From NCBI GenBank assembly GCA_910586395.1, contig CAJUFX010000001.1, forward strand, positions 70,416 through 134,415: a stretch of DNA of 64,000 nt, read 5' to 3'. A program made the translations under genes and the position numbers. The DNA is from an uncultured Bacteroidales bacterium (GTDB lineage Bacteria > Bacteroidota > Bacteroidia > Bacteroidales > P3). A model generated the notes under the pieces. The model was not told the DNA's origin and did no database searches. It saw only the letters and a program-made list of their open reading frames with translations. This document shows, piece by piece, positions 16,446-25,884 of the stretch. The first letter of the stretch is position 1. Each line of letters opens with the position of its first letter.

Positions 16446-19400
16446 ATGGCTAAAAATATCCGCCGCACACCGTCCCCTCCCCCTGTTCCGCCCGCACCGG
16501 AAGATTTTCCGGCCGCAACGGTAGATCCGTTTCCGCTGCCGGAAGCGGCACAGGAAGCGGTAACGGAAAGCCCTATTGTGGAAAAACGGCCGGCCTCCGC
16601 CAAAAAGCGTGGCGACAAGACGGTTGACAGACCGCAACAGGTGCAAATCGCCTTTCGGTTTCAACCGTCGGCCCGTACGCGTTTCCTCGGCGGTTGGTTC
16701 GCGCTTTTGACCGGTCTCTTCCTCTGCGCCGCCTGCATTTCCTATTTGTTTTGCTGGTGGATCGACTATGACGTATTGAGCGGTTTCCGCTTTGCCGAAC
16801 TCTGGCGGCCGGATGCGCCCGAACTTAAAGTGGTCGGTAACAAATTAGGCGGTTTCTTCGCCTATTCGTTCATTCATAAAGGTTTCGGCTTGGCCGGCCT
16901 GCTGTTTCCCATCGTGTTGACGCTGTTCGGCCTCCAGTGTCTGGGCCTCCGCCAATACCGGTGGCAACGGCTTTGTTTCCACGGCGTCTCCATCTTGCTG
17001 CTCAGTTCCCTGCTATTGGGTAGCCTGCCGTTTTTACAAGGCAACCGTTTTGCCGTTTTGGGCGGCGAAGTCGGCTTTCAGGTCTCGACCTATCTGAAGA
17101 ACCTCTTGGGCAACTTGGGTTTTTATTTACTTTGGAGCTTTCTTCTGATCTGCTTTTTAGCCATGAGCCGTTTGATAGCCGCCGTTCCCTACACGATCCG
17201 CAAGCGGCAACCTTCGTCGTCCGCGACGGCAGACGACCTGCCCGAAACGCCAAACGGCAAAAGCACGGAGGCGGACGATCCGGAGGCGGACGGTTCATCG
17301 GGCGAAAATACGGTTCCCGCCCTGGCCGCCGGCCTTTCGCCCGACACGGTTTCCGCGACGCACACCCCCATTCAATCGTACATTCCGGCTGAATTACGTA
17401 CCTCTGACGACATCCGCATGGAAGTACACAGACGGCCGGACGAAGCGCCGAGTCTGCTGGACAGCCGTCCGACGCATCCCGCGCCGATACCGCCCCCCAC
17501 TCCGTCTCCCGTTGCCGCTGTTGCCGCTGTTCCCGCCACGACGATAGGCAGCGCCCTGGCGTCTGCCGGAACGACCGCTCCGGCCTCCATGACGGGAGGC
17601 ATCGCGCTTTCCGAGATACCGCTGGCATCGCATACGATTTCCGACACGCTGACCGAGTCGCTGGCCCGGGATACGACCGAAACGGAAGCGGCACGAAACG
17701 AAATGCCGGCCCCGGTAGCGACTCAAACGGCCGTACCGACCTTGCGCATCGACGACATACCGCTGACCGATGGCTCGCCTCTGACCACAGACGCCGGATC
17801 TGAACCGAATGACCTTGCGGCCGGCGAATCCTACGCTCCCGCGGCAGACGCCCCCGTCCCCCCTCCGCCCCTTCCGGCCGACGAAGTGGGCTTTACCGTG
17901 GAGCGTCCTACGGAAGCGGAACCGCCGGTTACAACGACCGGCCAACCGGCTCATATCGGCCTCGATACGCCTTACGACCCGCGGCTCGAACTGCGCGACT
18001 ACCGCTTCCCGACCTTGGAACTTTTGGAGGATTTCGGAACCCAGGAAACGCAGGTACAGGAAGAAGAACTGCTCTCGAACAAAAACCGCATCGTCGAGAC
18101 GCTCTTGAACTACGGCATCAAGATCGACACGATCAAAGCCACGATTGGCCCCACCGTGACACTCTATGAAATCGTGCCGGCCGCCGGCATCCGCATCAGC
18201 AAAATCAAGAACCTCGAAGACGACATCGCATTGAGTCTGGCGGCCTTGGGCATCCGCATCATCGCGCCCATTCCCGGCAAGGGCACAATCGGCATCGAAG
18301 TGCCGAACCAAAACAAACAGATCGTGCCCATGCGCGACATGATCTGCTGCCAGAAATTCCAAAACGAAGATTACGCGCTGCCGATTGCGTTAGGCAAGAC
18401 GATTTCGAACGAAGCCTACGTAACCGATTTGGCCAAAATGCCGCACCTGCTCGTGGCCGGCGCCACGGGACAAGGCAAATCGGTTGGGCTCAACGCCATC
18501 ATCGCGTCCCTGCTCTATAAAAAGCATCCGGCCGAGTTGAAATTCGTCATGGTCGATCCTAAGAAAGTGGAGCTGAGCCTCTTCAATAAAATCGAACGCC
18601 ACTACTTAGCCAAGTTGCCCGATGCCGAGGAAGCCATCATTACCGACACCCGCAAAGTCGTCCGTACGCTCAATTCGCTCTGCATCGAAATGGACACGCG
18701 CTACGACCTGCTCAAAAACGCCGGTGCCAAAAACATCAAAGAATACAACAAGAAATTCATCGCACGCCGCCTGAATCCCGAAAACGGACACCGTTTCCTG
18801 CCTTACATCGTGCTGATTATCGACGAATTCGCCGACCTCATCATGACAGCGGGCAAGGAAATCGAAATGCCGATCGCCCGCTTGGCTCAGTTGGCGCGCG
18901 CCATCGGCATCCACCTGGTCATCGCGACGCAAAGGCCTTCGGTCAACATCATCACCGGAACGATCAAGGCCAATTTCCCCGCCCGTATCGCTTTTAAAGT
19001 CAGTTCAAAAACCGATTCCCGCACAATTCTCGACGGCTCGGGCGCCGACCAACTGATCGGCCGCGGCGACATGCTGCTTTCGACCGGCAACGAATTGGTG
19101 CGCATCCAATGCGCCTATATCGACACACCTGAAATCGAACGTATCACAGAATATATCGGCGAACAACGCGCCTATCCGTACGCTTACGAATTGCCGGATT
19201 GCCCCGAAGACGGCCAGGAGGGCGGCGGCCGTGGCGACTTGGCGGAGGGCGACCGCGACAGCCTTTTCGAAGAGGTGGCGCGCTTTGTGGTTTCCGCCCA
19301 ACAGGGCTCGACCTCGTCTATCCAACGCAAATTCAAACTCGGCTACAACCGCGCCGGCCGCATCATCGACCAATTGGAAGACGCCGGCATCGTCGGGCCG

Positions 19401-19484
19401 TTGGAACGCAATACGCGCGAAGTACGCGTTAAAGATCCGGTGGCCTTGGAACAACTGCTCAACGCCGACCGCTCTATCATCTAA
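16446..19484 (+). CDS. ftsK: DNA translocase FtsK/SpoIIIE
   Basis: 1012 residues; a membrane-anchored motor that pumps chromosome ends through the division septum and activates dimer resolution. The N-terminal part has about four membrane segments (residues about 80-245). A long Pro/Ala/Thr-rich linker (about 250-508) follows. The motor domain has Walker A GATGQGKSVGLN near 672, Walker B VLIIDEFADL near 788, and the winged-helix gamma domain at about 930-1010 that reads KOPS-like sequences. The linker makes it longer than the usual 800 or so for the phylum. The ATG at 16446 is preferred over a TTG two codons upstream. It has its own -7 box. Confidence 0.96.
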   Translation: MAKNIRRTPSPPPVPPAPEDFPAATVDPFPLPEAAQEAVTESPIVEKRPASAKKRGDKTVDRPQQVQIAFRFQPSARTRFLGGWFALLTGLFLCAACISYLFCWWIDYDVLSGFRFAELWRPDAPELKVVGNKLGGFFAYSFIHKGFGLAGLLFPIVLTLFGLQCLGLRQYRWQRLCFHGVSILLLSSLLLGSLPFLQGNRFAVLGGEVGFQVSTYLKNLLGNLGFYLLWSFLLICFLAMSRLIAAVPYTIRKRQPSSSATADDLPETPNGKSTEADDPEADGSSGENTVPALAAGLSPDTVSATHTPIQSYIPAELRTSDDIRMEVHRRPDEAPSLLDSRPTHPAPIPPPTPSPVAAVAAVPATTIGSALASAGTTAPASMTGGIALSEIPLASHTISDTLTESLARDTTETEAARNEMPAPVATQTAVPTLRIDDIPLTDGSPLTTDAGSEPNDLAAGESYAPAADAPVPPPPLPADEVGFTVERPTEAEPPVTTTGQPAHIGLDTPYDPRLELRDYRFPTLELLEDFGTQETQVQEEELLSNKNRIVETLLNYGIKIDTIKATIGPTVTLYEIVPAAGIRISKIKNLEDDIALSLAALGIRIIAPIPGKGTIGIEVPNQNKQIVPMRDMICCQKFQNEDYALPIALGKTISNEAYVTDLAKMPHLLVAGATGQGKSVGLNAIIASLLYKKHPAELKFVMVDPKKVELSLFNKIERHYLAKLPDAEEAIITDTRKVVRTLNSLCIEMDTRYDLLKNAGAKNIKEYNKKFIARRLNPENGHRFLPYIVLIIDEFADLIMTAGKEIEMPIARLAQLARAIGIHLVIATQRPSVNIITGTIKANFPARIAFKVSSKTDSRTILDGSGADQLIGRGDMLLSTGNELVRIQCAYIDTPEIERITEYIGEQRAYPYAYELPDCPEDGQEGGGRGDLAEGDRDSLFEEVARFVVSAQQGSTSSIQRKFKLGYNRAGRIIDQLEDAGIVGPLERNTREVRVKDPVALEQLLNADRSII

Positions 19485-19506
19485 ACCCTAACCAACGTCA
19501 TCCGCC

Positions 19507-20247
19507 ATGCGTTTTCCGTCATCCGCCCGTTTTAGTCCTCTGCTATGGTCCATGGCCTTAGGCCTGACACTTCTGCCATGCACCAACCGGCCGGTTGCCG
19601 CACAAGCGATTCTGGCGGTTCAACCCCTCCACGCCCCCCAGGCCACCGGGCCACAGTCGGCTGTCACAGCCCCCGACCCCAAGGCCTTGTCCGTTATGGA
19701 GCACCTGCTGACTTGGCTGAACAGTTACAAAACCTTGACGGCCAATTTCAACTATGCGGTTTCCCAATCAGGCGGCCGACCGCAGACCGGTACAGGGCAT
19801 ATCTTGTTACAGGGCCGTTCTTACCGTATGCAAATCGATGGCATGGTTTTTCTCTGCAACGGCCGGGATATGGCCGTCTATCAACCCGATTTGGAAGAAG
19901 TCAGCCTGCAGCCTTACGACCCGGCGCAAGACGAGCTCAACCCCTTCCTTTGGATTACCGATTACGAAAAAAAATTCCGGATCAAATACATCCGCCTGCA
20001 AAACCAAGGCGGCAGCCTGCAGGAAGTTGTGGATTTGATTCCGACCCAAGCCGCCCCCTTTCAGAAGTTCCGTATTTTCGTGCAACATCAGACACACCGC
20101 CTGGAGGGCTTGGAACTCTATGACACCCAAGACCGCATCTACACTTACCGTATCTCGGATTTTGTCTATAATCCGCCCGTCAAGGCATCGGATTTCACGT
20201 TTGATCCGACGCAATACCCAAACGTATTGGTCAACGACATGCGGTAA
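19507..20247 (+). CDS. LolA-like periplasmic lipoprotein carrier
   Basis: 246 residues. An N-terminal signal peptide (hydrophobic LLWSMALGLTLLPC; cleavage probably after VAAQA) is followed by a LolA-like beta-barrel: SYKTLTANFNYAV, GTGHILLQGRSYRMQIDG, then LYDTQDRIYTYRISDF. Members of this fold carry lipoproteins from the inner to the outer membrane. It starts 22 bp after ftsK, an arrangement known in other Bacteroidota and probably one transcript. Similarity to LolA is at the fold level, so the exact client is uncertain. Confidence 0.85.
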   Translation: MRFPSSARFSPLLWSMALGLTLLPCTNRPVAAQAILAVQPLHAPQATGPQSAVTAPDPKALSVMEHLLTWLNSYKTLTANFNYAVSQSGGRPQTGTGHILLQGRSYRMQIDGMVFLCNGRDMAVYQPDLEEVSLQPYDPAQDELNPFLWITDYEKKFRIKYIRLQNQGGSLQEVVDLIPTQAAPFQKFRIFVQHQTHRLEGLELYDTQDRIYTYRISDFVYNPPVKASDFTFDPTQYPNVLVNDMR

Positions 20248-20256
20248 AATACCCCT

Positions 20257-20296
20257 AAAAAAATAGCGGCCGGAAATTCCGACCGCTATTTTTTTA
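20257..20296. terminator. Bidirectional terminator between lolA-like and ribBA
   Basis: A long stem, AATAGCGG-N-CGGAA pairing with TTCCG-N-CCGCTATT, with A-run on the left and T-run on the right. It can stop transcription from the + strand (ftsK-lolA) and from the convergent minus-strand ribBA. Confidence 0.9.
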
Positions 20297-20311
20297 TCCA
20301 TCACATGAAGC

Positions 20312-21517
20312 CTACAGATGCAGTTCATGCCCCATCTTATCCTGCTTCGTCCGCAGATAGGCTTCGTCGTACGGATTCGGCGTTTCGATGATAGGCACGG
20401 TCTCCACAATCTCGATGCCGTAACTCTGCAAACCGACCCGCTTGGCCGGATTGTTCGTCACGAGCCGTACCTTGTGCGCGCCCAACGCCCGCAGAATCTG
20501 CGCGCCTATCCCGTAGTCGCGTTCATCGGGCTTGAAACCCAACAGCACGTTGGCTTCGACCGTGTCCTTGCCCTCATCCTGCAACTTATAAGCTTTCAGC
20601 TTATTCAAAAGACCGATACCCCGGCCTTCCTGATTCATGTACAAAACGATGCCCTTGCCGGCCTTTTCGACCATCGCCATCGCGTCGTGCAACTGTTCGC
20701 CGCAATCGCACCGGCAGGACGCCAATACGTCGCCCGTCATGCAACTCGAATGCACACGCACGAGTATCGGCTCATCGGCTTTCCATTCGCCCTTGACCAA
20801 AGCCAGATGCAACGTGCCGCTGTTGTTTTCGGTAAACGCATGCAATTGGAAATTCCCGTGATGCGTGGGTAATTTCACGACCACCTCTTCCCGCACCAGA
20901 CTTTCGGTCTTGATCCGATAGGCAATCAAATCGGCAATCGAAATAATCTTGATATCGTATTCGGCCGCCAGTTTCTGCAACTCCGGCATACGCGCCATCG
21001 TACCGTCCTCATTCATGATTTCCATGAGCGCGGCCGCGGGGTACAAGCCCGCCAGACGGGCCAAATCGACGCAGGCCTCGGTATGGCCGGCGCGACGCAA
21101 CACGCCCAAATCCTGCGCATACAATGGGTTGATATGGCCGGGACGCCCGAAATCGGACGGTTTGGCGTTCGGATCGGCCAATGCCCGGATCGTGGCCGCG
21201 CGGTCCGCCGCCGACACGCCGGTCGTACAGCCTTCCAACTTATCGACCGTAACCGTAAACGGCGTCCCCAACATGGAGGTATTGTTCTCCACCTGATGCG
21301 GCAAGTCCAATTCCCGGCAACGGGAGAGCGTAATCGGCGCACATAAAACCCCTCGGGCGTGAATTAACATGAAATTGATTTTTTCCGGCGTGGCCAATTC
21401 GGCCGCCACGACCAAATCGCCTTCGTTTTCACGATCTTCGTCGTCCACGACAATCAAGAACTTACCAGCCTTGAAATCGGCAATGGCGTCTTCTATTTTC
21501 GCTAATTGATATCCCAT
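20312..21517 (-). CDS. ribBA: Bifunctional 3,4-dihydroxy-2-butanone-4-phosphate synthase / GTP cyclohydrolase II
   Basis: 401 residues catalysing both entry steps of riboflavin synthesis. The N-terminal DHBP synthase half has the acidic loop DDEDRENEGDL, the substrate loop TGVSAADRAATI and RAGHTEACVDL. The C-terminal GTP cyclohydrolase II half has the zinc-binding Cys cluster SSCMTGDVLASCRCDCGEQL and NQEGRGIGL. The ATG at 21517 (MGYQLAKIEDAI) is chosen over 21586, which would add a non-conserved extension and cover the promoter. No FMN riboswitch is recognisable in the short upstream region. It is transcribed divergently from corA. Confidence 0.97.
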   Translation of the reverse strand: MGYQLAKIEDAIADFKAGKFLIVVDDEDRENEGDLVVAAELATPEKINFMLIHARGVLCAPITLSRCRELDLPHQVENNTSMLGTPFTVTVDKLEGCTTGVSAADRAATIRALADPNAKPSDFGRPGHINPLYAQDLGVLRRAGHTEACVDLARLAGLYPAAALMEIMNEDGTMARMPELQKLAAEYDIKIISIADLIAYRIKTESLVREEVVVKLPTHHGNFQLHAFTENNSGTLHLALVKGEWKADEPILVRVHSSCMTGDVLASCRCDCGEQLHDAMAMVEKAGKGIVLYMNQEGRGIGLLNKLKAYKLQDEGKDTVEANVLLGFKPDERDYGIGAQILRALGAHKVRLVTNNPAKRVGLQSYGIEIVETVPIIETPNPYDEAYLRTKQDKMGHELHL

Positions 21518-21583
21518 AAACTTGTATATTTCCAATTTGATGCCACGCGCACATACTTTTGTCTGGTTTTCCGCGCAGGCTTG

Positions 21584-21591
21584 CAAAGATA
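21584..21591 (-). promoter_or_regulatory. -7 box for ribBA
   Basis: Read on the minus strand the bases are TATCTTTG, the consensus -7 box, about 67 bp before the ribBA start. It sits back-to-back with the corA promoter, so the two promoters overlap. Confidence 0.6.
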
Positions 21592-21614
21592 AGCTATTTT
21601 TCGTTTTTTTTCAT

Positions 21615-21622
21615 TACCTTTG
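21615..21622 (+). promoter_or_regulatory. -7 box for corA
   Basis: TACCTTTG matches TAnnTTTG, about 94 bp before the corA start, preceded by a T-rich stretch in place of a clear -33 TTTG. A second weaker match, TACTTTTG, lies at 21554-21561. Confidence 0.55.
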
Positions 21623-21715
21623 CGCGTTTATATACGCGCCGTCTGTCATCTTGACCGACAGCCGAGGCGATCGGTTGTCCGACGCTTATGAATGTAACGA
21701 TTTTAAAGGGGCATT

Positions 21716-22633
21716 ATGATTGAAACCATCGACTTCGGGAGCCTGCGCTGGCATCATATCGTCAACCCTACGGAAGAGGACTTGGAATTTTTAGAAGACA
21801 ACTTCCATTTCCACCCCTTGGACATAGAAGACTGCCGGAGTACGAACCAACGCCCCAAAATCGACATCTACGATGAATACAACTTTCTGATTCTCCATTT
21901 TCCGGGCTTCGACAAACGTGATAAAATTCTAAAACCCAAAGAAGTGAAAATCTTTTGGGGACAGGACTACATCATCAGCATCGCCCGTTCGTTCGGCGCG
22001 CTCAAATCGTTCTTCGAACTCACGGAAAAGAATCCGGACGAGGTGGACGAATTCATCAAATCCGGTTCGGACGCCTTGCTGTACACGATTCTGAACCGGC
22101 TCATGGTGGATTCCTATTCGCTGCTCCTGCGCATAGGCGCGGAAATAGAGTTGATCAACCGCGACCTTTTCAGCAAAAAGGCGGTACAGACCATCGAACG
22201 CATCTCGATTGCGCGACGGAACATCATCCAGTTGAACACGATTTTCAAACCCCAGTTACGCCTGTTCCACAAATTCGAATCGGGCGACATCAAGGGCTTT
22301 ACCGAAAACGGGGACTTTATGGAGGACTACTGGGGCAATATCCTGGATTACTACCAGAAAATGTGGGACATGGTGGAAGACAACGCCGAATTGATCGAGG
22401 GGCTGTCCAAAACATTCGACTCGTTGCAGACCAACAAGACCAACGAAATCATGCGCATCATGACGTTCATCTCAACGCTGTTCCTGCCTCTGACCTTCAT
22501 CACCGGCCTCTACGGCATGAACGTCTATCTGCCTTTAACCGAACAGAACTGGCTGTTTTTCGGCATTTTGGGCTTTATGCTCGTCTTTGTCGGCGGCTTT
22601 ATCTTTTTTTCCAAACGCCGGCATTGGCTCTAA
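21716..22633 (+). CDS. corA: CorA-family magnesium/cobalt transporter
   Basis: 305 residues. A long cytoplasmic alpha/beta N-terminal domain is followed by a long helix and two C-terminal membrane segments (about 240-262 and 275-297). The selectivity signature YGMNV lies between them at about 266. The protein forms a pentameric Mg2+ channel gated by cytoplasmic Mg2+. It has its own promoter, divergent from ribBA. The yfhO-like gene starts 42 bp downstream with no terminator, so some read-through is possible. Confidence 0.93.
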   Translation: MIETIDFGSLRWHHIVNPTEEDLEFLEDNFHFHPLDIEDCRSTNQRPKIDIYDEYNFLILHFPGFDKRDKILKPKEVKIFWGQDYIISIARSFGALKSFFELTEKNPDEVDEFIKSGSDALLYTILNRLMVDSYSLLLRIGAEIELINRDLFSKKAVQTIERISIARRNIIQLNTIFKPQLRLFHKFESGDIKGFTENGDFMEDYWGNILDYYQKMWDMVEDNAELIEGLSKTFDSLQTNKTNEIMRIMTFISTLFLPLTFITGLYGMNVYLPLTEQNWLFFGILGFMLVFVGGFIFFSKRRHWL

Positions 22634-22675
22634 GGCCTTGCCGGACGGAACACCGATCCCGTAAATTGTTTTTGT

Positions 22676-25108
22676 ATGAAAATACCGACGAAAATCTGGC
22701 TGCCCCACGTGTTGGCCGTATTATGCTTTATCGTGCTGACCACCGTGTATTTCAAGCCCATCGTTTTTGAAAACAAGACGTTGCCGCAAAGCGACACGAT
22801 CAGCGCCATCGGCATGGTCAAGGATGCGACGGACTTCCGCAAGGAAACCGGCGAATTTTCCGGCTGGTCGAACGGCATGTTCGGCGGCATGCCGACGACG
22901 GTGGCCCAAAGCCTTCCCGCTTTTAATGTTTTCGACCATATCAACCGTATCGGCGCCTTGGGCTTCGACTATTATTCGGCGGGCATCGTGCTGCTGTGCC
23001 TGCTGGCGGCCTATCTGGCTCTCCTCTGCCTGGGATGCACCGTCCCGCTGGCGGTGTTGGGCGCGATAAGCACGGCTTTCGTCTCCTACAATTTCATCAT
23101 CCTGCAGGTTGGTCATGTGACCAAAGCCTACGCCATCGGTTGCATGGTTCCGGCCATCGTCGGCCTGTATCTGTTCCTGAAAGAAGATAAACCCTGGCGC
23201 GGCGCCTTGCTCCTGCTGTTGGGCGCCGGCATGCTCGTCGCCTCCCACCACATTCAGATAGACTACTACACGTTGCTCGTCATGGTCTGCATCTGGGTCG
23301 TGTACGGCATTTATGCCGTCCGTGACAAAAAGTTCCTGCCGTTCCTGAAACGGACGGGCGGGTTGGCGGTCATCGCCGTTTTAGCCATATTGCCGTCGGC
23401 GGGTAACATTTTTCCAGCGTTCGAATACAGCAAGGATACGATGCGGGGAGGGCAGATACTGGAACAACCGGCCGATACCAAAGAAAATGCCGGCCTTGAC
23501 ATCGACTACGCTTTCTCCTGGAGCCAAGGCAAGGCCGAGACGTTCACGCTCCTCATTCCGAACTTTTACGGCGGCAGCAGCCATGAGGCGCTGAGCGACG
23601 ACGCCCCCTTACGCAAACGCTACGGCCTGCCGCAAGCCCCCACCTATTGGGGCGACCAGCCGTTCACGTCCGGCCCCGTCTATGCCGGCGCCATCATCTG
23701 TTTCCTTTTCATTTTAGGATTGTTCATCGTAAAAGGCCCTGAAAAATGGTGGATACTGGCCGGAACCGTCTTGGGATTGATTTTGAGTTGGGGACGCAAC
23801 CTCATGGCCGTCAACGAGTTTTTCTTCCATTACCTGCCGCTGTACAGCAAATTCCGGACGCCGGCCATGGCCCTCGTCATGGTCACGACGCTGATGACGC
23901 TGCTCGCCGTATTGACGCTCAAACAAATTTTCGGCGACCCGAAACCCGAACGCTATACAAAACCGCTTTGGTACAGTGCCGGCATCACGGGCGGCCTCTG
24001 CCTGATGTTCGCATTGTTCGGGCCAAGCCTGTTCTCATTCCTGTCGCCCAACGACGCGGCCTTGACCGGACAATGGCCGGCCGACGCCGTCGAAAGCCTG
24101 CGGCAAACCCGTGCGGCCATGCTCAAGGCCGACGCCTGGCGTTCGTTCCTGCTTGTAGCCATCGGCACTGGCCTCATCGCCTGCTACATCGGTAAAAAGC
24201 TCAAGGCCACGCCCACCCTGCTGATCATGGCCGGCGTCATCCTGCTCGACCTTTGGACCATCGACCGCCGTTATCTCAACGACAGCCACTTCCAAAAGAA
24301 ACAACAGGCGGAAATCCGTCCGACCGACATCGATTTGGCCATCATGCAGGATCCCGACCCGAACTACCGCGTCTTCAACGCCTCGACCAATACGTTCAAC
24401 GAATCGCTGACGTCTTACTTCCACAAATCCATAGGCGGCTACAGTCCTGTCAAGTTGCGCCGCTATCAGGACATCATCGATTATCATTTGAGCCGAAAAA
24501 TGAACCCGAAAGTGCTCAACATGCTCAACACGAAATACTTCATCGTGCCGAGCCAAGCGGGTGGCGGCGTGCAACTCAACGAGGCGGCCTTGGGCAACGC
24601 CTGGTTCGTCGATTCGGTGCAATGGGTCCGGACGCCCAATGAAGAGATTGAGGCACTCTATACGTTCGATCCGGCCCGAACCGCCGTCATCCATGAGGAA
24701 TTCCGCGCTTTTTTGCCGGAAGACGCCCTGGCGCCGGCATCAACCGGTACGGATACGGTCGCCCGACCTATCCGGCTCACGACCTATAAGCCCAACTACC
24801 TGGCCTATCACAGCGACAATGCCCGCGACGGCTTGGCCGTCTTTTCAGAAATCTATTACCCCAAAGAATGGAAAGCCTATATAGACGGTCAGGAAGTACC
24901 GCATTTCCGCGTCAATTACATCCTGCGGGGGCTTTGGCTACCGGCCGGGGCACACGACATCGAATTCAAGCATACGCCGTACCATTTCACGCTATGGCGC
25001 CGTGTCGCCAACATCGGCTCCATGCTTGTCTGCCTGATTTTGGCGGGCGCCATTGCCTGTTATATATGGCAGACCCGTAAAAAACGCCAAACGCCAAACG
25101 CCGCATGA
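22676..25108 (+). CDS. YfhO-family multi-pass membrane protein
   Basis: 810 residues with about 12-14 hydrophobic segments. A large periplasmic-type region follows at about 530-760, then a last membrane segment (VANIGSMLVCLILAGAIACYIW) and a basic tail. The YfhO family (GT-C-like superfamily) includes proteins needed for glycosylation of lipoteichoic acid in Firmicutes; in Bacteroidota its role is not established. The ending EIYYPKEWKAYIDGQEV resembles the conserved C-terminal sandwich of the family. The stop overlaps the next gene by 4 bp (ATGA), so it is translationally coupled to the glycosyltransferases, supporting a role in surface glycan assembly. Confidence 0.85.
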   Translation: MKIPTKIWLPHVLAVLCFIVLTTVYFKPIVFENKTLPQSDTISAIGMVKDATDFRKETGEFSGWSNGMFGGMPTTVAQSLPAFNVFDHINRIGALGFDYYSAGIVLLCLLAAYLALLCLGCTVPLAVLGAISTAFVSYNFIILQVGHVTKAYAIGCMVPAIVGLYLFLKEDKPWRGALLLLLGAGMLVASHHIQIDYYTLLVMVCIWVVYGIYAVRDKKFLPFLKRTGGLAVIAVLAILPSAGNIFPAFEYSKDTMRGGQILEQPADTKENAGLDIDYAFSWSQGKAETFTLLIPNFYGGSSHEALSDDAPLRKRYGLPQAPTYWGDQPFTSGPVYAGAIICFLFILGLFIVKGPEKWWILAGTVLGLILSWGRNLMAVNEFFFHYLPLYSKFRTPAMALVMVTTLMTLLAVLTLKQIFGDPKPERYTKPLWYSAGITGGLCLMFALFGPSLFSFLSPNDAALTGQWPADAVESLRQTRAAMLKADAWRSFLLVAIGTGLIACYIGKKLKATPTLLIMAGVILLDLWTIDRRYLNDSHFQKKQQAEIRPTDIDLAIMQDPDPNYRVFNASTNTFNESLTSYFHKSIGGYSPVKLRRYQDIIDYHLSRKMNPKVLNMLNTKYFIVPSQAGGGVQLNEAALGNAWFVDSVQWVRTPNEEIEALYTFDPARTAVIHEEFRAFLPEDALAPASTGTDTVARPIRLTTYKPNYLAYHSDNARDGLAVFSEIYYPKEWKAYIDGQEVPHFRVNYILRGLWLPAGAHDIEFKHTPYHFTLWRRVANIGSMLVCLILAGAIACYIWQTRKKRQTPNAA

Positions 25109-25884
25109 CGTTCACGATACACTTCGTCACGGTATGCTATCAGGCCGAGGCCTTGATAGAACGGACGATGCGGAGTGTCTGCGAACAGACTTACCCGCAC
25201 ATCGCCTATTGGATTGTGGACGGAGTGTCCACCGACGGCACGCTGGCCATCGCGGCCCGGCTTCAGAAAGCCTATCCAAAACGGCAGATTCACGTCTGCT
25301 CCGAACCCGACCGCGGCCTTTACGATGCCATGAACAAAGGCCTGCAAAAAGTCGCCACAGCCGACTTCGTCTGTTTCCTCAACGCCGGCGACACGCTGCC
25401 CGACCGCGACACCGTCGCGCGGGTGGCGGCGCAACTCGCCCCCCGCCACACCCTGCCCAAAATCGTCTATGGCGACACCCTGCTGACCGATGCCGACGGC
25501 CGGATTTTAGGCCCGCGTACCCACCGCCCGCCGCTCAAACTCAACGCCCGCTCGTTCCGCCGCGGCATGCTCGTCTGCCATCAGGCCATCTGGATTGACC
25601 CGCGCATCTGCGAATTTTACGACTGGCAACACTATCCCACCTCGGCCGACTTCGACTGGGTCATCAAAGCCTTGAAAAAAGCGCAGCCCGCCGAAATCTT
25701 CAACAGCGGCATGCCCCTCGCCCACTACCTCGTAGGCGGTTACTCGGCTCAACACGAAGCCCGAAGTTGGAAAGAACGCTACCGCATCATGGTCCGCCAC
25801 TACGGCCTGCTATCCACGTGGAGCGCGCACGTTTATATCATCCTGAGAAGACTTTACCGAAAACTACGCCGAAATCATGCTTGA
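25105..25884 (+). CDS. Family 2 glycosyltransferase
   Basis: 259 residues with a GT-A fold: the N-terminal TIHFVTVCYQAEALIERTMRS opening, IVDGVSTDGT nucleotide-binding turn, SEPDRGLYDAMNKG and NAGDTLPD, all typical of the WcaA/KfoC-like group of GT2 enzymes in capsule and LPS clusters. Donor and acceptor cannot be predicted. It overlaps the yfhO-like gene by 4 bp and the next gene by 8 bp. Confidence 0.92.
   Translation: MTFTIHFVTVCYQAEALIERTMRSVCEQTYPHIAYWIVDGVSTDGTLAIAARLQKAYPKRQIHVCSEPDRGLYDAMNKGLQKVATADFVCFLNAGDTLPDRDTVARVAAQLAPRHTLPKIVYGDTLLTDADGRILGPRTHRPPLKLNARSFRRGMLVCHQAIWIDPRICEFYDWQHYPTSADFDWVIKALKKAQPAEIFNSGMPLAHYLVGGYSAQHEARSWKERYRIMVRHYGLLSTWSAHVYIILRRLYRKLRRNHA

Noticed and set aside
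21518..21715. FMN riboswitch upstream of ribBA
   Set aside because: The leader is only about 60 nt and lacks the conserved multi-stem core.
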